A program made the translations under genes and the position numbers. 64,000 nucleotides of DNA from DATLLN01 sp963720885. GTDB taxonomy: Bacteria > Actinomycetota > Thermoleophilia > Gaiellales > JAICJC01. The stretch covers positions 1-64,000 of the forward strand of contig CAVRGW010000002.1 in the NCBI GenBank assembly GCA_963720885.1. Reading direction: 5' to 3'. How positions within the stretch are numbered: the stretch's first letter is position 1; each line of letters starts with the position of its first letter. Below, piece by piece: positions 17,597 through 25,590 of the stretch. A model generated the notes under the pieces. The model searched no databases, was not told the DNA's origin, and saw only the letters and a program-made list of their open reading frames with translations.

Positions 17597-19006
17597 CTAA
17601 CTCGTTGCCGGCTCGCCGGAGCCGGGCGTCCAGATTGCAGAGGGTTTACCGCCCGCGTCGTCGGATTCCTTCTCGGGAGTCCACAGCTGGGCACGGGCTT
17701 CCGCCTGCTCGGGTGAGATCTCTTTCGCATTATCGACCGCGATGTCCAGAGCTTTCTGAAGACGCAGGTCGATGCGCAGCGCGGTCAGCGTCGCGGCGTC
17801 GCCCATCAGCCGCTCGACGGCCGAGTCGGCGTCCTCCTCGGCGGATTCCGCCTGCTCGCGGATCCAGGCCTCGACCTGCTCGTCGGCGACTTCGATCTGC
17901 TCGGCGTCGGCCACCGCCTCGAGGGCGAGGTCGCGCGCCACGGACTCCTCGGCCTGCGGCCGCAGCTCGTTGACCAGGTCCTCCGATGTCTGGCCGGTGA
18001 TCGCCAGGAACTGCTCGGTGGTCATACCCCGCCGGGCCAGGTCGTCGATCAGGTTGCGGGCCATCTCGGACATCCGGCTGCGGACGATCGCCTCGGGAAG
18101 CGGGGTGGCCAGCTCGCGTCCCAGCGACGCGAGGACGGTCTGGCGGAACAGCTGGTCGGACTCGACCTGCACGCGGTCCTGGAGGCTGTTGGTGATGTCG
18201 GCCTCCAGCTCGGAGAGCTTGTCGAACTCGCTGACGCTCTTCGCGAACTCGTCGTCGAGCTCGGGCAGCCGCCGCTCCTTGACCTCCTTGGCGGTGACGT
18301 GGAACTGCGCCGCCTTGCCGGCCAGGTTCTCGGCGGGATAGTCGGCCGGAAACGCGACCGTGACGTCGCGCTCGTCGCCGGCCTTCATGCCCTGGATGCC
18401 TCGCTCGAGGTCGGGCAGCAGCCGGCCGCCGCCCAGCTCGATGCCGTAGTCGGAGCCCTTGCCGCCCTCGAACTCGTCGCCGTCGATCGAGCCGACGAAG
18501 TCGATGACGGCGAAGTCGCCCTCCTCCGCCCCGCGCTCGACCGGCACCAGCTCGGCGACGGACAGGCGCAGGCGCTCGAGCTCGCTGTCGATCGCCTCGC
18601 GGGGTACCTCGGGCGGGATGCGGACGCCGTCCAGGCCCTTGTACGACTTCACCTCGGGCTTGGGTTTGACCTCGACCTCGGCGTTGAAGGCGAACGGCGC
18701 ACCCTCGGTCGGCGCGTCGTCCCAGTCGATGGTCGGGCGGTCGATCGGGTCGATCCCGGCGACGGCCACGGCCCGCTGGTACCAGCCGGACAGATGCGTC
18801 TCCAGCGCCTCGTCGCGCAGCGCGTCGACGCCGATTCGCTGCTTGACCAGGGCCGCCGGCGCCTTGCCCTTGCGGAAGCCGGGCATCCGCACGCTCGACG
18901 ACAGGTCGTGCAGCGCATGCTCGAATGCGTGGTCGACGTCGGCAACAGGCACTTCGACCTCAAGCCGGACGCGATTCTGGGGAAGCTCTTGCAGCGTGGT
19001 CTTCAT
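17597..19006 (-). CDS. tig: Trigger factor
   Basis: A 469-residue ribosome-associated chaperone and prolyl isomerase. The ribosome-binding signature is MPGFRKGKAPAALVKQRIG (about residues 42-60). The FKBP-type domain follows (GDFAVIDFVGSIDGDEFEGG ... VTVAFPADYPAENLAGKAAQF), and then the C-terminal arm (about 250-430) with long amphipathic helices. ATG 19006 is the family's normal N-terminus (MKTTLQELPQNRVRLEVEVP); the longer upstream frame runs into the repeat region. It heads the tig-clpP-clpX operon. Confidence 0.96.
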   Translation of the reverse strand: MKTTLQELPQNRVRLEVEVPVADVDHAFEHALHDLSSSVRMPGFRKGKAPAALVKQRIGVDALRDEALETHLSGWYQRAVAVAGIDPIDRPTIDWDDAPTEGAPFAFNAEVEVKPKPEVKSYKGLDGVRIPPEVPREAIDSELERLRLSVAELVPVERGAEEGDFAVIDFVGSIDGDEFEGGKGSDYGIELGGGRLLPDLERGIQGMKAGDERDVTVAFPADYPAENLAGKAAQFHVTAKEVKERRLPELDDEFAKSVSEFDKLSELEADITNSLQDRVQVESDQLFRQTVLASLGRELATPLPEAIVRSRMSEMARNLIDDLARRGMTTEQFLAITGQTSEDLVNELRPQAEESVARDLALEAVADAEQIEVADEQVEAWIREQAESAEEDADSAVERLMGDAATLTALRIDLRLQKALDIAVDNAKEISPEQAEARAQLWTPEKESDDAGGKPSAIWTPGSGEPATS

Positions 19007-19093
19007 GGGACGGCCAGCGGGGTTCCTCCCCGATCCCACTAACCTTAGTCGCCCCCCGCTGGGTACGCCACCGGCGCACGGACGGCAACAGGC

Positions 19094-19182
19094 GCGTGCC
19101 TGGCTCCGTGCCCGGCTCGTCGACGTTGCGGCGAGAGCGACCCGCAGCACGCCCCGGTGCCTGGCACGGAGCCTGGCTCGCC
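19094..19182. repeat. GCCAGGC composite repeat, copy A (inverted orientation)
   Basis: Two half-sites about 60 bases apart: CGTGCCTGGCTCCGTGCCCGG near 19094-19114 and GGTGCCTGGCACGGAGCCTGG near 19156-19176. On the reverse strand each is a 12-base-period doublet of GCCAGGC (or GCCGGGC). The same layout, doublet then about 35 unconserved bases then doublet, is found at 19712-19794 and 55946-56030. It occupies the gap between tig and the small secreted protein gene. Confidence 0.8.
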
Positions 19183-19191
19183 CGGTGCTCC

Positions 19192-19590
19192 CTAGAAGCT
19201 GCCGGAGACGACCAGCGTGCCGCCCGCGGTGCGAACGCGCACCGTGGTGCCGGCCTTGACCGCGGGGACGTTGTCGCCGCGATCGCTGTTCAGGTTGAGC
19301 GAGCCGTTGCCGAGCCGGTTGATCCGGAGCGTGCCGACCTGCTTGCCGCCGACGAACACGCTCAGGCGCGTGCCGGCCAGCCGGTTGGCGTCCTCGACCT
19401 CGACCTCGAGCTCCTGCTCGCCGCCGCGGTCGCGGAAGCGGGCCTTACCGTCGGCGCCTGGGAATGCCGCGCTGCCGTGCAGCGTCGCCCGCAGCTCTGT
19501 GCCCGAGCCGGCGGCCTGGGCTCCGGCCGGCAGCGCCGCGAAGGCGACCGCCGCGAGGGCCAAGAGCGCGATCCAGCGAGCCATCTTCAT
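19192..19590 (-). CDS. small secreted beta-rich protein
   Basis: A 132-residue protein with a clear signal peptide (residues 1-27, ALLALAAVAFAALPAGAQAA) followed by about 100 residues of beta-strand-rich sequence (TELRATLHGSAAFPGADGK, LAGTRLSVFVGGKQVGTLRI, LNLNSDRGDNVPAVKAGTTV). The layout resembles secreted CHRD-like or Ig-like small domains, but no family is certain. ATG 19590 is preferred over the GTG at 19593 because an AGGAGGA site lies about five bases upstream. It ends next to repeat copy A. Confidence 0.75.
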   Translation of the reverse strand: MKMARWIALLALAAVAFAALPAGAQAAGSGTELRATLHGSAAFPGADGKARFRDRGGEQELEVEVEDANRLAGTRLSVFVGGKQVGTLRINRLGNGSLNLNSDRGDNVPAVKAGTTVRVRTAGGTLVVSGSF

Positions 19591-19677
19591 CACGTCCTCC
19601 TGAGGTTGGTTACACCCCGACCACGCGGCGCCGCTCGGAGAGTTACGTGAGGCGGCTCACCCACCCTGATGCCGCCA

Positions 19678-19794
19678 GTCGCTCCTGAGGCTGGTGGCGG
19701 TCGTGCTCGGCGAGCCAGGCTCCGAGCCAGGCACCGGCCCGCCTGCCGTACGCGCTCAACGCATGATCGACGTGCCAGGCACGGAGCCAGGCAC
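19678..19794. repeat. GCCAGGC composite repeat, copy B
   Basis: Begins with AGTCGCTCCTGAGGCTGGTG at 19678, then the doublet GAGCCAGGCTCCGAGCCAGG at 19712, about 34 variable bases, and a second doublet GTGCCAGGCACGGAGCCAGG at 19772. Copy C (55913-56030) repeats both the AGTCGCT leader and the two doublets in the same order, so the unit is about 115-120 bases long. Confidence 0.85.
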
Positions 19795-19863
19795 GCGCTG
19801 GGTGCTGGGCAGACCAGGCGCACCCGGACCGTTGCGCCAGCGGGGTCAGGATCCGTGGCGCAC

Positions 19864-19897
19864 GGGTGCGACGGGGGGGTCTGACCCCGTGTCGCAC
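19864..19897. repeat. GGGG-TCTGA-CCCC palindrome, copy upstream of DUF202 gene
   Basis: Core GGGG-TCTGA-CCCC with outer arms GGTGCGAC/GTCGCACC. It belongs to the same family as 11250-11276 and 40478-40506 but with different, still complementary, outer arms. A further core (AGGGG-TCTGA-CCCCCT) follows at 19974-19989. Confidence 0.85.
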
Positions 19898-19914
19898 CTC
19901 GCCCATGTGCCAGT

Positions 19915-19953
19915 GGGTCAGGATCCCTGGCACTGCGCCAGGGATCCTGACCC
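19915..19953. repeat. GGGTCAGGATCC palindrome with 17-base perfect stem
   Basis: GGGTCAGGATCCCTGGC and its exact complement flank a five-base loop (ACTGC). Sister copy at 25517-25559 shares the outer 12 bases but has a different inner stem that is still perfectly paired. An unpaired half copy begins near 19843. Together with 19864-19897 this fills the 430-base gap between the small secreted protein and the DUF202 gene. Confidence 0.85.
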
Positions 19954-20021
19954 CGTGGCACACACGTCCAACGAGGGGTCTGACCCCCTGTCGCACCCCA
20001 CCGCCAGTTACAGTCTGCGGC

Positions 20022-20411
20022 ATGGAGGAGCGGCGCCAGCGACCGCCCGGCCGGCGGGCACTCGACGAGGCCGGCGACGCCACCCGGCGCACCCGGCTCG
20101 CCAACGAGCGCACTTACCTCGCCTGGTGGCGCACCGGGCTGACCTCGCTCGCCGTCGGCCTGGGCGCCGGGAAGCTGGTCCCCGGCATCACGAACAACAC
20201 CGACACCTGGGGCTACCAGATCGTGGGAGCGGGATTCGCGCTGCTCGGCATGGCCTGCATCGGCTACGCGTTCCGCCGCCAGGCCGCCGTCGAGGAGGCG
20301 ATCGAGAGCGGGCGCTACGCGCCGCCCGACGCGCGCATCACGCTGGCCCTGACGCTGGTCGGCCTGCTGCTCGGACTGGCCACCGTGCTGCTCATCGCAT
20401 CCGGGGATTAA
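20022..20411 (+). CDS. DUF202 (YidH-like) membrane protein
   Basis: A 129-residue protein with the DUF202 signature RLANERTYLAWWRTGLTSLAVGLGAGKLVP (about residues 25-54; three membrane segments follow through residue 125). The charged N-terminus is rich in Arg. The role of the family is unknown; eukaryotic relatives are VTC1-like. ATG 20022 is the start closest to the family N-terminus; an upstream extension would run through the repeat region. It is the first gene of a plus-strand group with the receiver and histidine kinase. Confidence 0.85.
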   Translation: MEERRQRPPGRRALDEAGDATRRTRLANERTYLAWWRTGLTSLAVGLGAGKLVPGITNNTDTWGYQIVGAGFALLGMACIGYAFRRQAAVEEAIESGRYAPPDARITLALTLVGLLLGLATVLLIASGD

Positions 20412-20473
20412 CACGTGTTGACAGTGGGGTTAGCCGTATGTCCCGCCCATTGCCCCTCTGGCACGATGTCTCC

Positions 20474-20833
20474 ATGCCGCCACCCACCGTGTTGATCGTC
20501 GACGATCACCCAAGCTTCCGGTACCTGGCGCGCACACTGCTCGAATCCGAGGGGTTCGAGGTGATCGGCGAAGCTCAGGACGGCGCCTCCGCGGTCGAGG
20601 CGGCCGGCCAGCTCCAGCCCCAGGTCGTGCTGCTGGACGTCCAGCTTCCCGACACCGACGGCTTCGACATCGCCCGCCGGCTGACCGCCGCGAACGCGGC
20701 CGAGCCGGCCGTCGTGCTCACCTCCAGCCGCGACGCACAGGACTTCGGACCGCTGATCGAGGAGAGCGGCGCCCGCGGGTTCATCCCCAAGGCCGAGCTG
20801 TCCGGCGCCGCCTTGTTCGCGCTCCTCGGATGA
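20474..20833 (+). CDS. stand-alone response regulator receiver domain
   Basis: A 119-residue CheY-like receiver without an output domain. Acidic pocket D10-D11 (LIVDDHPSF), phosphoacceptor D55 (VVLLDVQLPDTDG), T83 (VLTSS) and K106 (FIPKAE) are all in place. Its stop overlaps the start of the downstream histidine kinase by four bases (ATGA), so the two are co-translated and probably cognate. With no DNA-binding domain it must signal by protein contact or in a phosphorelay. Confidence 0.93.
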   Translation: MPPPTVLIVDDHPSFRYLARTLLESEGFEVIGEAQDGASAVEAAGQLQPQVVLLDVQLPDTDGFDIARRLTAANAAEPAVVLTSSRDAQDFGPLIEESGARGFIPKAELSGAALFALLG

Positions 20834-23085
20834 CCGACCCCAGGCTCCGCGCGGCGATCGTCGCCGCCTGCGCGGTGATGACGGTGATCACCGGCTGGGG
20901 CGCCGTCAACTCGCACGTCCGCGAGAACGGCTGGACGTTCATCATCGTCGGCGGCTTCGTCGCCTGGTCGTTCGTGGTCGCCGGCCTGGTCGCCTGGAAG
21001 CGCCGGCCGGACAACCGCACCGGCCCGCTGATGACGCTCGTCGGCTTCGCGTGGCTGTGCGCCGGTCTGACGGAGAGCCCCAACGACGTCTCGTTCACCG
21101 TCGGGATGATCCTCGGCAGCCTGTGGGCGCCGCTGCTGCTGCACCTGCTGCTCGCCTATCCCAGCGGCCGCGTCACGGGCCGCGCCCGCTGGGTCGTCGC
21201 AGCCGGCTACATCGACACCGTCGGCGTCAGCCTGTTGGCGGCGCCGTTCAGCCAGCCCCGGCTGGACGGCGACGCCGACGAGCGGTCGGCCTCGAACATC
21301 CTGCTCGTCGAGCACCAGCACGCCGTCGCAACGACGCTCGACACGATCTCGCTGGCGATCGGCCTGGTGCTGATCGCCATCACGATCGTGATCACCGCGA
21401 AGCGCTGGCGCAGCGCCTCGCCGGCCAGCCGCCGCGTGCTGCTGCCGGTCTACGGCACGGGAGTGATCGTGGTGGCCGGCATCGGCGGCCTGGCACTCGC
21501 CAACACCGGCAGCGACATCGCCTTCTACCTGTTCTCGCTGCTGTTCGTGACGTTGCCGCTGGGCTTCCTGGCCGGCCTGCTGAACACGCGGCTGGCCCAG
21601 GGCGGAGCCGTGTCCGAGCTGGTGGCCTCGCTGGAGCGGAGCGCCGACCCCGAACGCACCCGGGCATCGCTCCGCCGCGCACTCAACGATCCGCACCTGG
21701 AGCTGGTGTTTCGGCTTTCCGACGGCCGCTGGGTCGATGTCGACGGCGAGCCGGTCGACCGGCCGACGGAGCGCGTGCACCAGGCGGTGACCGAGGTCGT
21801 CCGCGGCGGCCAGGTGGTGGCCGCGCTGATCCACGACCCGATGGTGCGCGAGGACGGTGCCCTGCTCGACTCGGTGTGCACCACGGCCGCTCTGGCGCTC
21901 GAGAACCAGCGGCTACAGGCCGAGCTGCGCGCCCAGCTGCGGGCGGTCAGCCGCCTGGCCGACGAGCAGGCCAGCCTCCGCCGGGTCGCCACCCTGGTCG
22001 CCTCCACCACCGACCCGCAGGCGGTATTCGACGCCGTCACCGAGGAGGTGGCGCGCCTGCTGGAGTCGCCGACGGCGAACCTCGTCCACTACGAGTCGGA
22101 GGCCACGATCGAGGTCGTCTCCGGCTGGAGCGAGCCGGGCGTCGGCTCCGTCCCGTCGGGGACGAAGCTGGAGATCGACAGCCACACCGTCACGCAGTTG
22201 ATCCGTGAAACCGGCCGCCCGGCCAGGATCGACGACTACGGGCCGATCCCCGGGGAGCTGGCGCGCCGGCTCCGGGCGCTCGGGTTCAAAGCGGCCGTCG
22301 CCGCGCCGGTCTACGTCGGCGGCGACCTGTGGGGCGCGATCACCATCTCCTCGACCGGCGGCCCCTTCCCGCCGGGTGCCGAGACGCGGATCGCCGACTT
22401 CACCGAGCTGGTCGGCCTGGCGCTGTCCAGCGCCGAGGCCCGGCGGGCGCTGGCCGCATCGCGCGCCCGCGTGGTGGCCGCCGGCGACGCCGAGCGGCGG
22501 CGGGTCGAGCGAAACCTCCACGACGGCGCCCAGCAGCAGCTGGTCTCGATGCGGCTCGGCCTGCGCATGGCGCGCCGCCAGCTCGAGTCCGACCCGGCCA
22601 CCGCGGACGCCACGCTGGAGCGCGCCGAGCTGGAGCTGGACGGCGCCCTCGAGGAGCTCCGCAAGCTCGCCCGCGGCCTGCACCCCGCTGTGCTCTCCGA
22701 TCGCGGGCTGAGCCCCGCGCTGCACGCGCTGGCGGATCGCTCGGGAGTCCCCGTGTCGCTGGTCGGCGTGCCCGACGACCGGCTGCCCGAGTCCGTCGAG
22801 GTGGCCGTCTACTACGTCGTCTCCGAGTCGCTGGCCAACATCGCGAAGCACGCGCAGGCCAGCGCCGTCGAGGTCAGCCTGACCCAGTCCGACGGCACGA
22901 TCACCGTCGTCGTCGCAGACGACGGCATCGGCGGCGCGGCGGCCGACGGCGGCGGGGGGCTGCGCGGCCTGGCCGACCGGGTCGAGGCGCTGAGCGGCCG
23001 GCTGCGCGTCGAGAGCTCACGCGGTGCCGGCACCAGAGTGATCGCGGAGATCCCGTGTACCGCTCGTTCGGATAACCGCACCTAG
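20830..23085 (+). CDS. membrane sensor histidine kinase (GAF, HisKA_3, HATPase)
   Basis: A 751-residue kinase of the NarL/DesK type. Residues 1-260 carry about seven membrane helices in the style of other actinobacterial sensors. Next come a coiled region, a GAF domain (about 385-530) and the dimerisation helix with the phosphorylated H564 in RRVERNLHDGAQQQLVSMRL. The ATPase domain follows, with N-box VVSESLANIAKHAQA and G-boxes VVADDGIGGAAADGGGGLRGL. Pairs with the receiver encoded just upstream. A LuxR-type output protein lies 2.5 kb downstream. Confidence 0.93.
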   Translation: MTDPRLRAAIVAACAVMTVITGWGAVNSHVRENGWTFIIVGGFVAWSFVVAGLVAWKRRPDNRTGPLMTLVGFAWLCAGLTESPNDVSFTVGMILGSLWAPLLLHLLLAYPSGRVTGRARWVVAAGYIDTVGVSLLAAPFSQPRLDGDADERSASNILLVEHQHAVATTLDTISLAIGLVLIAITIVITAKRWRSASPASRRVLLPVYGTGVIVVAGIGGLALANTGSDIAFYLFSLLFVTLPLGFLAGLLNTRLAQGGAVSELVASLERSADPERTRASLRRALNDPHLELVFRLSDGRWVDVDGEPVDRPTERVHQAVTEVVRGGQVVAALIHDPMVREDGALLDSVCTTAALALENQRLQAELRAQLRAVSRLADEQASLRRVATLVASTTDPQAVFDAVTEEVARLLESPTANLVHYESEATIEVVSGWSEPGVGSVPSGTKLEIDSHTVTQLIRETGRPARIDDYGPIPGELARRLRALGFKAAVAAPVYVGGDLWGAITISSTGGPFPPGAETRIADFTELVGLALSSAEARRALAASRARVVAAGDAERRRVERNLHDGAQQQLVSMRLGLRMARRQLESDPATADATLERAELELDGALEELRKLARGLHPAVLSDRGLSPALHALADRSGVPVSLVGVPDDRLPESVEVAVYYVVSESLANIAKHAQASAVEVSLTQSDGTITVVVADDGIGGAAADGGGGLRGLADRVEALSGRLRVESSRGAGTRVIAEIPCTARSDNRT

Positions 23086-23171
23086 GGACGCCAGCCACCC
23101 TCATTTCTCCCCCGCCCCGCAGACGCGAGGCTGTGCGAATGAACTCTCACACCTCTGGATCGGGAGGAACA

Positions 23172-25505
23172 ATGCAACCCAGGAAGAACCTGGCCGCCCG
23201 CATCGGCGGCTGGAGCGTCCACCACCGGTGGACTGCCCTGGGGTTGTGGTTCGCCTTCGTCATCATCGCCGTCGTCGGCGGCGCCATGGCAGGCGAGATC
23301 GACCTCAAGGACAGCCAGACCGGGAACGGCGAATCCGGGCACGCCTCGCAGGTCATCGACAAGGCGGGCTTCAAGGAGAGCGCCAACGAGATGGTGCTGA
23401 TCACCAGCCCCACGACGACCGTCAAGAGCGACGCCTTCGGCGCCACGATCGACGACGTCGTCGCCACGCTCGAGAAGGACAACAAGGTGCAGAAGGTCGT
23501 CGATCCCCGCGAGCCGGGCGTCGATGGCAAGATCGCCGATGGCGGCCATGCTGCGCTCGTCACCTTCGAGGTGAAGGGCGACGAGACCCAGGCCGACACC
23601 AACGTCGTCCCGGTCATGGACTCGGTCAAGGCCCTGTCCGCCGACCACCCCGGCTTCTCCGTCGAGCAGTTCGGCGAGGCCAGCGCGGCGCACGTCCTGA
23701 ACGACAAGATCGGCAAGGACTTCGAGCACGCACGCACGGTGTCCCTGCCGCTGACCCTGATCATCCTGCTGTTCGCCTTCGGCGCCATGGTGGCGGCGGG
23801 CGTCCCGGTGCTGCTGGCGTTCTCGGCCGTGCTGGCGACGTTCGGGCTGAACTCTCTGTTCAGCCACGTCATGCCGAGCACCGAGATCAGCGCCGAGATC
23901 ATCCTGATGATCGGGATGGCCGTCGGCGTGGACTACTCGCTCTTCTACCTCCGCCGCGAGCGGGACGAGCGGGCCGCCACGAAGACGACCGACCGGACTG
24001 CGATCAAGCAGGCCAAGGTCGCCGTCAAGGCAGCCAAGAAGGCCGGCGATGACGTCGCCGTACAGGCCGCCAAGGCCGAGCTGAAGGCCGCGAAGGCCAC
24101 CTCGCGCACCAACCGCGAGCGGGCACTCGAGGTCGCCGCGTCGACGTCGGGACAGGCCGTCCTGATCTCGGGCATCACGGTGTTCATCGCCATGTCCGGC
24201 ATGCTGCTGGCCGGCGATCCCACCTTCATGACGCTCGGCATCTCGGCCATGATCGTCGTCCTCGTCGCCCTGATCGGATCGCTGACGGGCCTGCCCGCCA
24301 TCCTGTCCGTGCTGGGTGACCGGGTCGAGCGCGGCCGCGTGCCTTTCATCGGCCGGATCACGAAGTCCCGGGACGGCGAGAGCCGTTTCTGGGGCGCGAT
24401 CGTCGACCGCGTGCTGGCCCGACCGGCCGTCTCGGTGATCGTCGCCAGCTCGTTCCTGGTGCTCGCGGCCCTGCCCGCGCTGGCGCTCAAGACCGAGACC
24501 CCCAGCGTGGCGTTCCTGCCGCAGGACCTGGGCATCGTCAAGACCTACAACCAGGTGCAGAAGGACTTCCCCGGCGGGCCTGACCCGGCCGTGGTGGTCG
24601 TCAAGGCCGACAACGTGAGCTCGCCGCAGGCGCAGTTCGAGATCGGTCAGCTGAAGCGCCAGGCCCTGGCCACCGGCGAGATGAACAACCCGATGGACGT
24701 CACGGTCAACCCTGACCACACCGTGGCCCTGGTCAGCATCCCGCTGGCCGGCGACGGCAGGGACGCCGAATCCCAGCAGGCGCTGAAGACCCTGCGCGAC
24801 AAGGTGGTTCCGGCCACCGTCGGGCAGATCCATGGCGTCGACGTGGGGGTCACCGGCGGCACCGCCGCATCGGTCGACTTCAACGACCTGATGGGCGTGC
24901 GCACTCCGGTGGTGTTCGCCTTCGTCCTCGGACTGGCGTTCATCCTGATGCTGATCACGTTCCACTCGATCGTGATCCCGATCAAGGCCATTCTGCTGAA
25001 CCTGCTGTCGATCGCCGCCGCCTACGGAATCCTGGTGGCGATTTTCCAGCACGGCTTCGGTGAGTCCGTGATCGGATTCCACTCGACCGGGACGATCGCG
25101 AACTGGCTACCGCTGTTCCTGTTCGTGGTGCTGTTCGGCCTCTCGATGGACTACCACGTCTTCATCCTGAGCAGGGTGAAGGAGCTGGTGGACGGCGGGA
25201 TGTCGACCCCGGACGCCGTGTCGACGGGCATCCGCTCGACGGCGGGCGTGGTCACCAGCGCCGCAGTGGTGATGGTGGGCGTGTTCGCACTGTTCGGCAC
25301 GCTGTCGGTGCTCGACGTCAAGCAGTTCGGCGTCGGTGCGGCGATCGCGGTGTTGATCGACGCGACCATCATCCGCGGCGTACTCCTGCCCGCCTCGATG
25401 AAGCTGCTGGGCGATTGGAACTGGTACATGCCGAGCTGGCTGTCCTGGGTGCCGACGCTGCAGCACTCCGCTCCGGCCGCCAAGCCGGCCGTGCAGGACG
25501 CCTGA
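23172..25505 (+). CDS. MMPL/RND-family membrane transporter
   Basis: A 777-residue exporter with the MmpL layout: helix 1 (about residues 20-40), an extracytoplasmic loop, five helices (about 190-345), a second loop and five more helices. Key blocks are MIGMAVGVDYSLFYLRRERDE and LFGLSMDYHVFILSRVKELVDGG, holding the proton-relay Asp-Tyr pairs. Between helices, residues about 262-320 form a Lys/Ala-rich insertion (KQAKVAVKAAKKAGDD and similar) absent from typical family members. A GGGAGGA site six bases before ATG 23172 fixes the start. Likely substrates are lipids or hydrophobic compounds. Confidence 0.93.
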   Translation: MQPRKNLAARIGGWSVHHRWTALGLWFAFVIIAVVGGAMAGEIDLKDSQTGNGESGHASQVIDKAGFKESANEMVLITSPTTTVKSDAFGATIDDVVATLEKDNKVQKVVDPREPGVDGKIADGGHAALVTFEVKGDETQADTNVVPVMDSVKALSADHPGFSVEQFGEASAAHVLNDKIGKDFEHARTVSLPLTLIILLFAFGAMVAAGVPVLLAFSAVLATFGLNSLFSHVMPSTEISAEIILMIGMAVGVDYSLFYLRRERDERAATKTTDRTAIKQAKVAVKAAKKAGDDVAVQAAKAELKAAKATSRTNRERALEVAASTSGQAVLISGITVFIAMSGMLLAGDPTFMTLGISAMIVVLVALIGSLTGLPAILSVLGDRVERGRVPFIGRITKSRDGESRFWGAIVDRVLARPAVSVIVASSFLVLAALPALALKTETPSVAFLPQDLGIVKTYNQVQKDFPGGPDPAVVVVKADNVSSPQAQFEIGQLKRQALATGEMNNPMDVTVNPDHTVALVSIPLAGDGRDAESQQALKTLRDKVVPATVGQIHGVDVGVTGGTAASVDFNDLMGVRTPVVFAFVLGLAFILMLITFHSIVIPIKAILLNLLSIAAAYGILVAIFQHGFGESVIGFHSTGTIANWLPLFLFVVLFGLSMDYHVFILSRVKELVDGGMSTPDAVSTGIRSTAGVVTSAAVVMVGVFALFGTLSVLDVKQFGVGAAIAVLIDATIIRGVLLPASMKLLGDWNWYMPSWLSWVPTLQHSAPAAKPAVQDA

Positions 25506-25516
25506 GCGTCAAGCCC

Positions 25517-25559
25517 GAGGGTCAGGATCCGTGGCCTCCCGCCACGGATCCTGACCCTC
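25517..25559. repeat. GGGTCAGGATCC palindrome with 19-base perfect stem
   Basis: GAGGGTCAGGATCCGTGGC and its exact complement flank the five-base loop CTCCC, 12 bases after the MMPL stop and 31 bases before the cyclase-LuxR gene. Same family as 19915-19953. As an RNA it would be a very stable hairpin and may serve as a terminator, although a T-tract is absent. Confidence 0.85.
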
Positions 25560-25590
25560 TTCGTGTGCCTGTCTGTACGCTGTGCGGTCC

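Noticed and set aside
19094..20010. CRISPR-like array
   Set aside because: Repeats are palindromic, irregularly spaced and of mixed families; there is no regular repeat-spacer structure and no cas gene.
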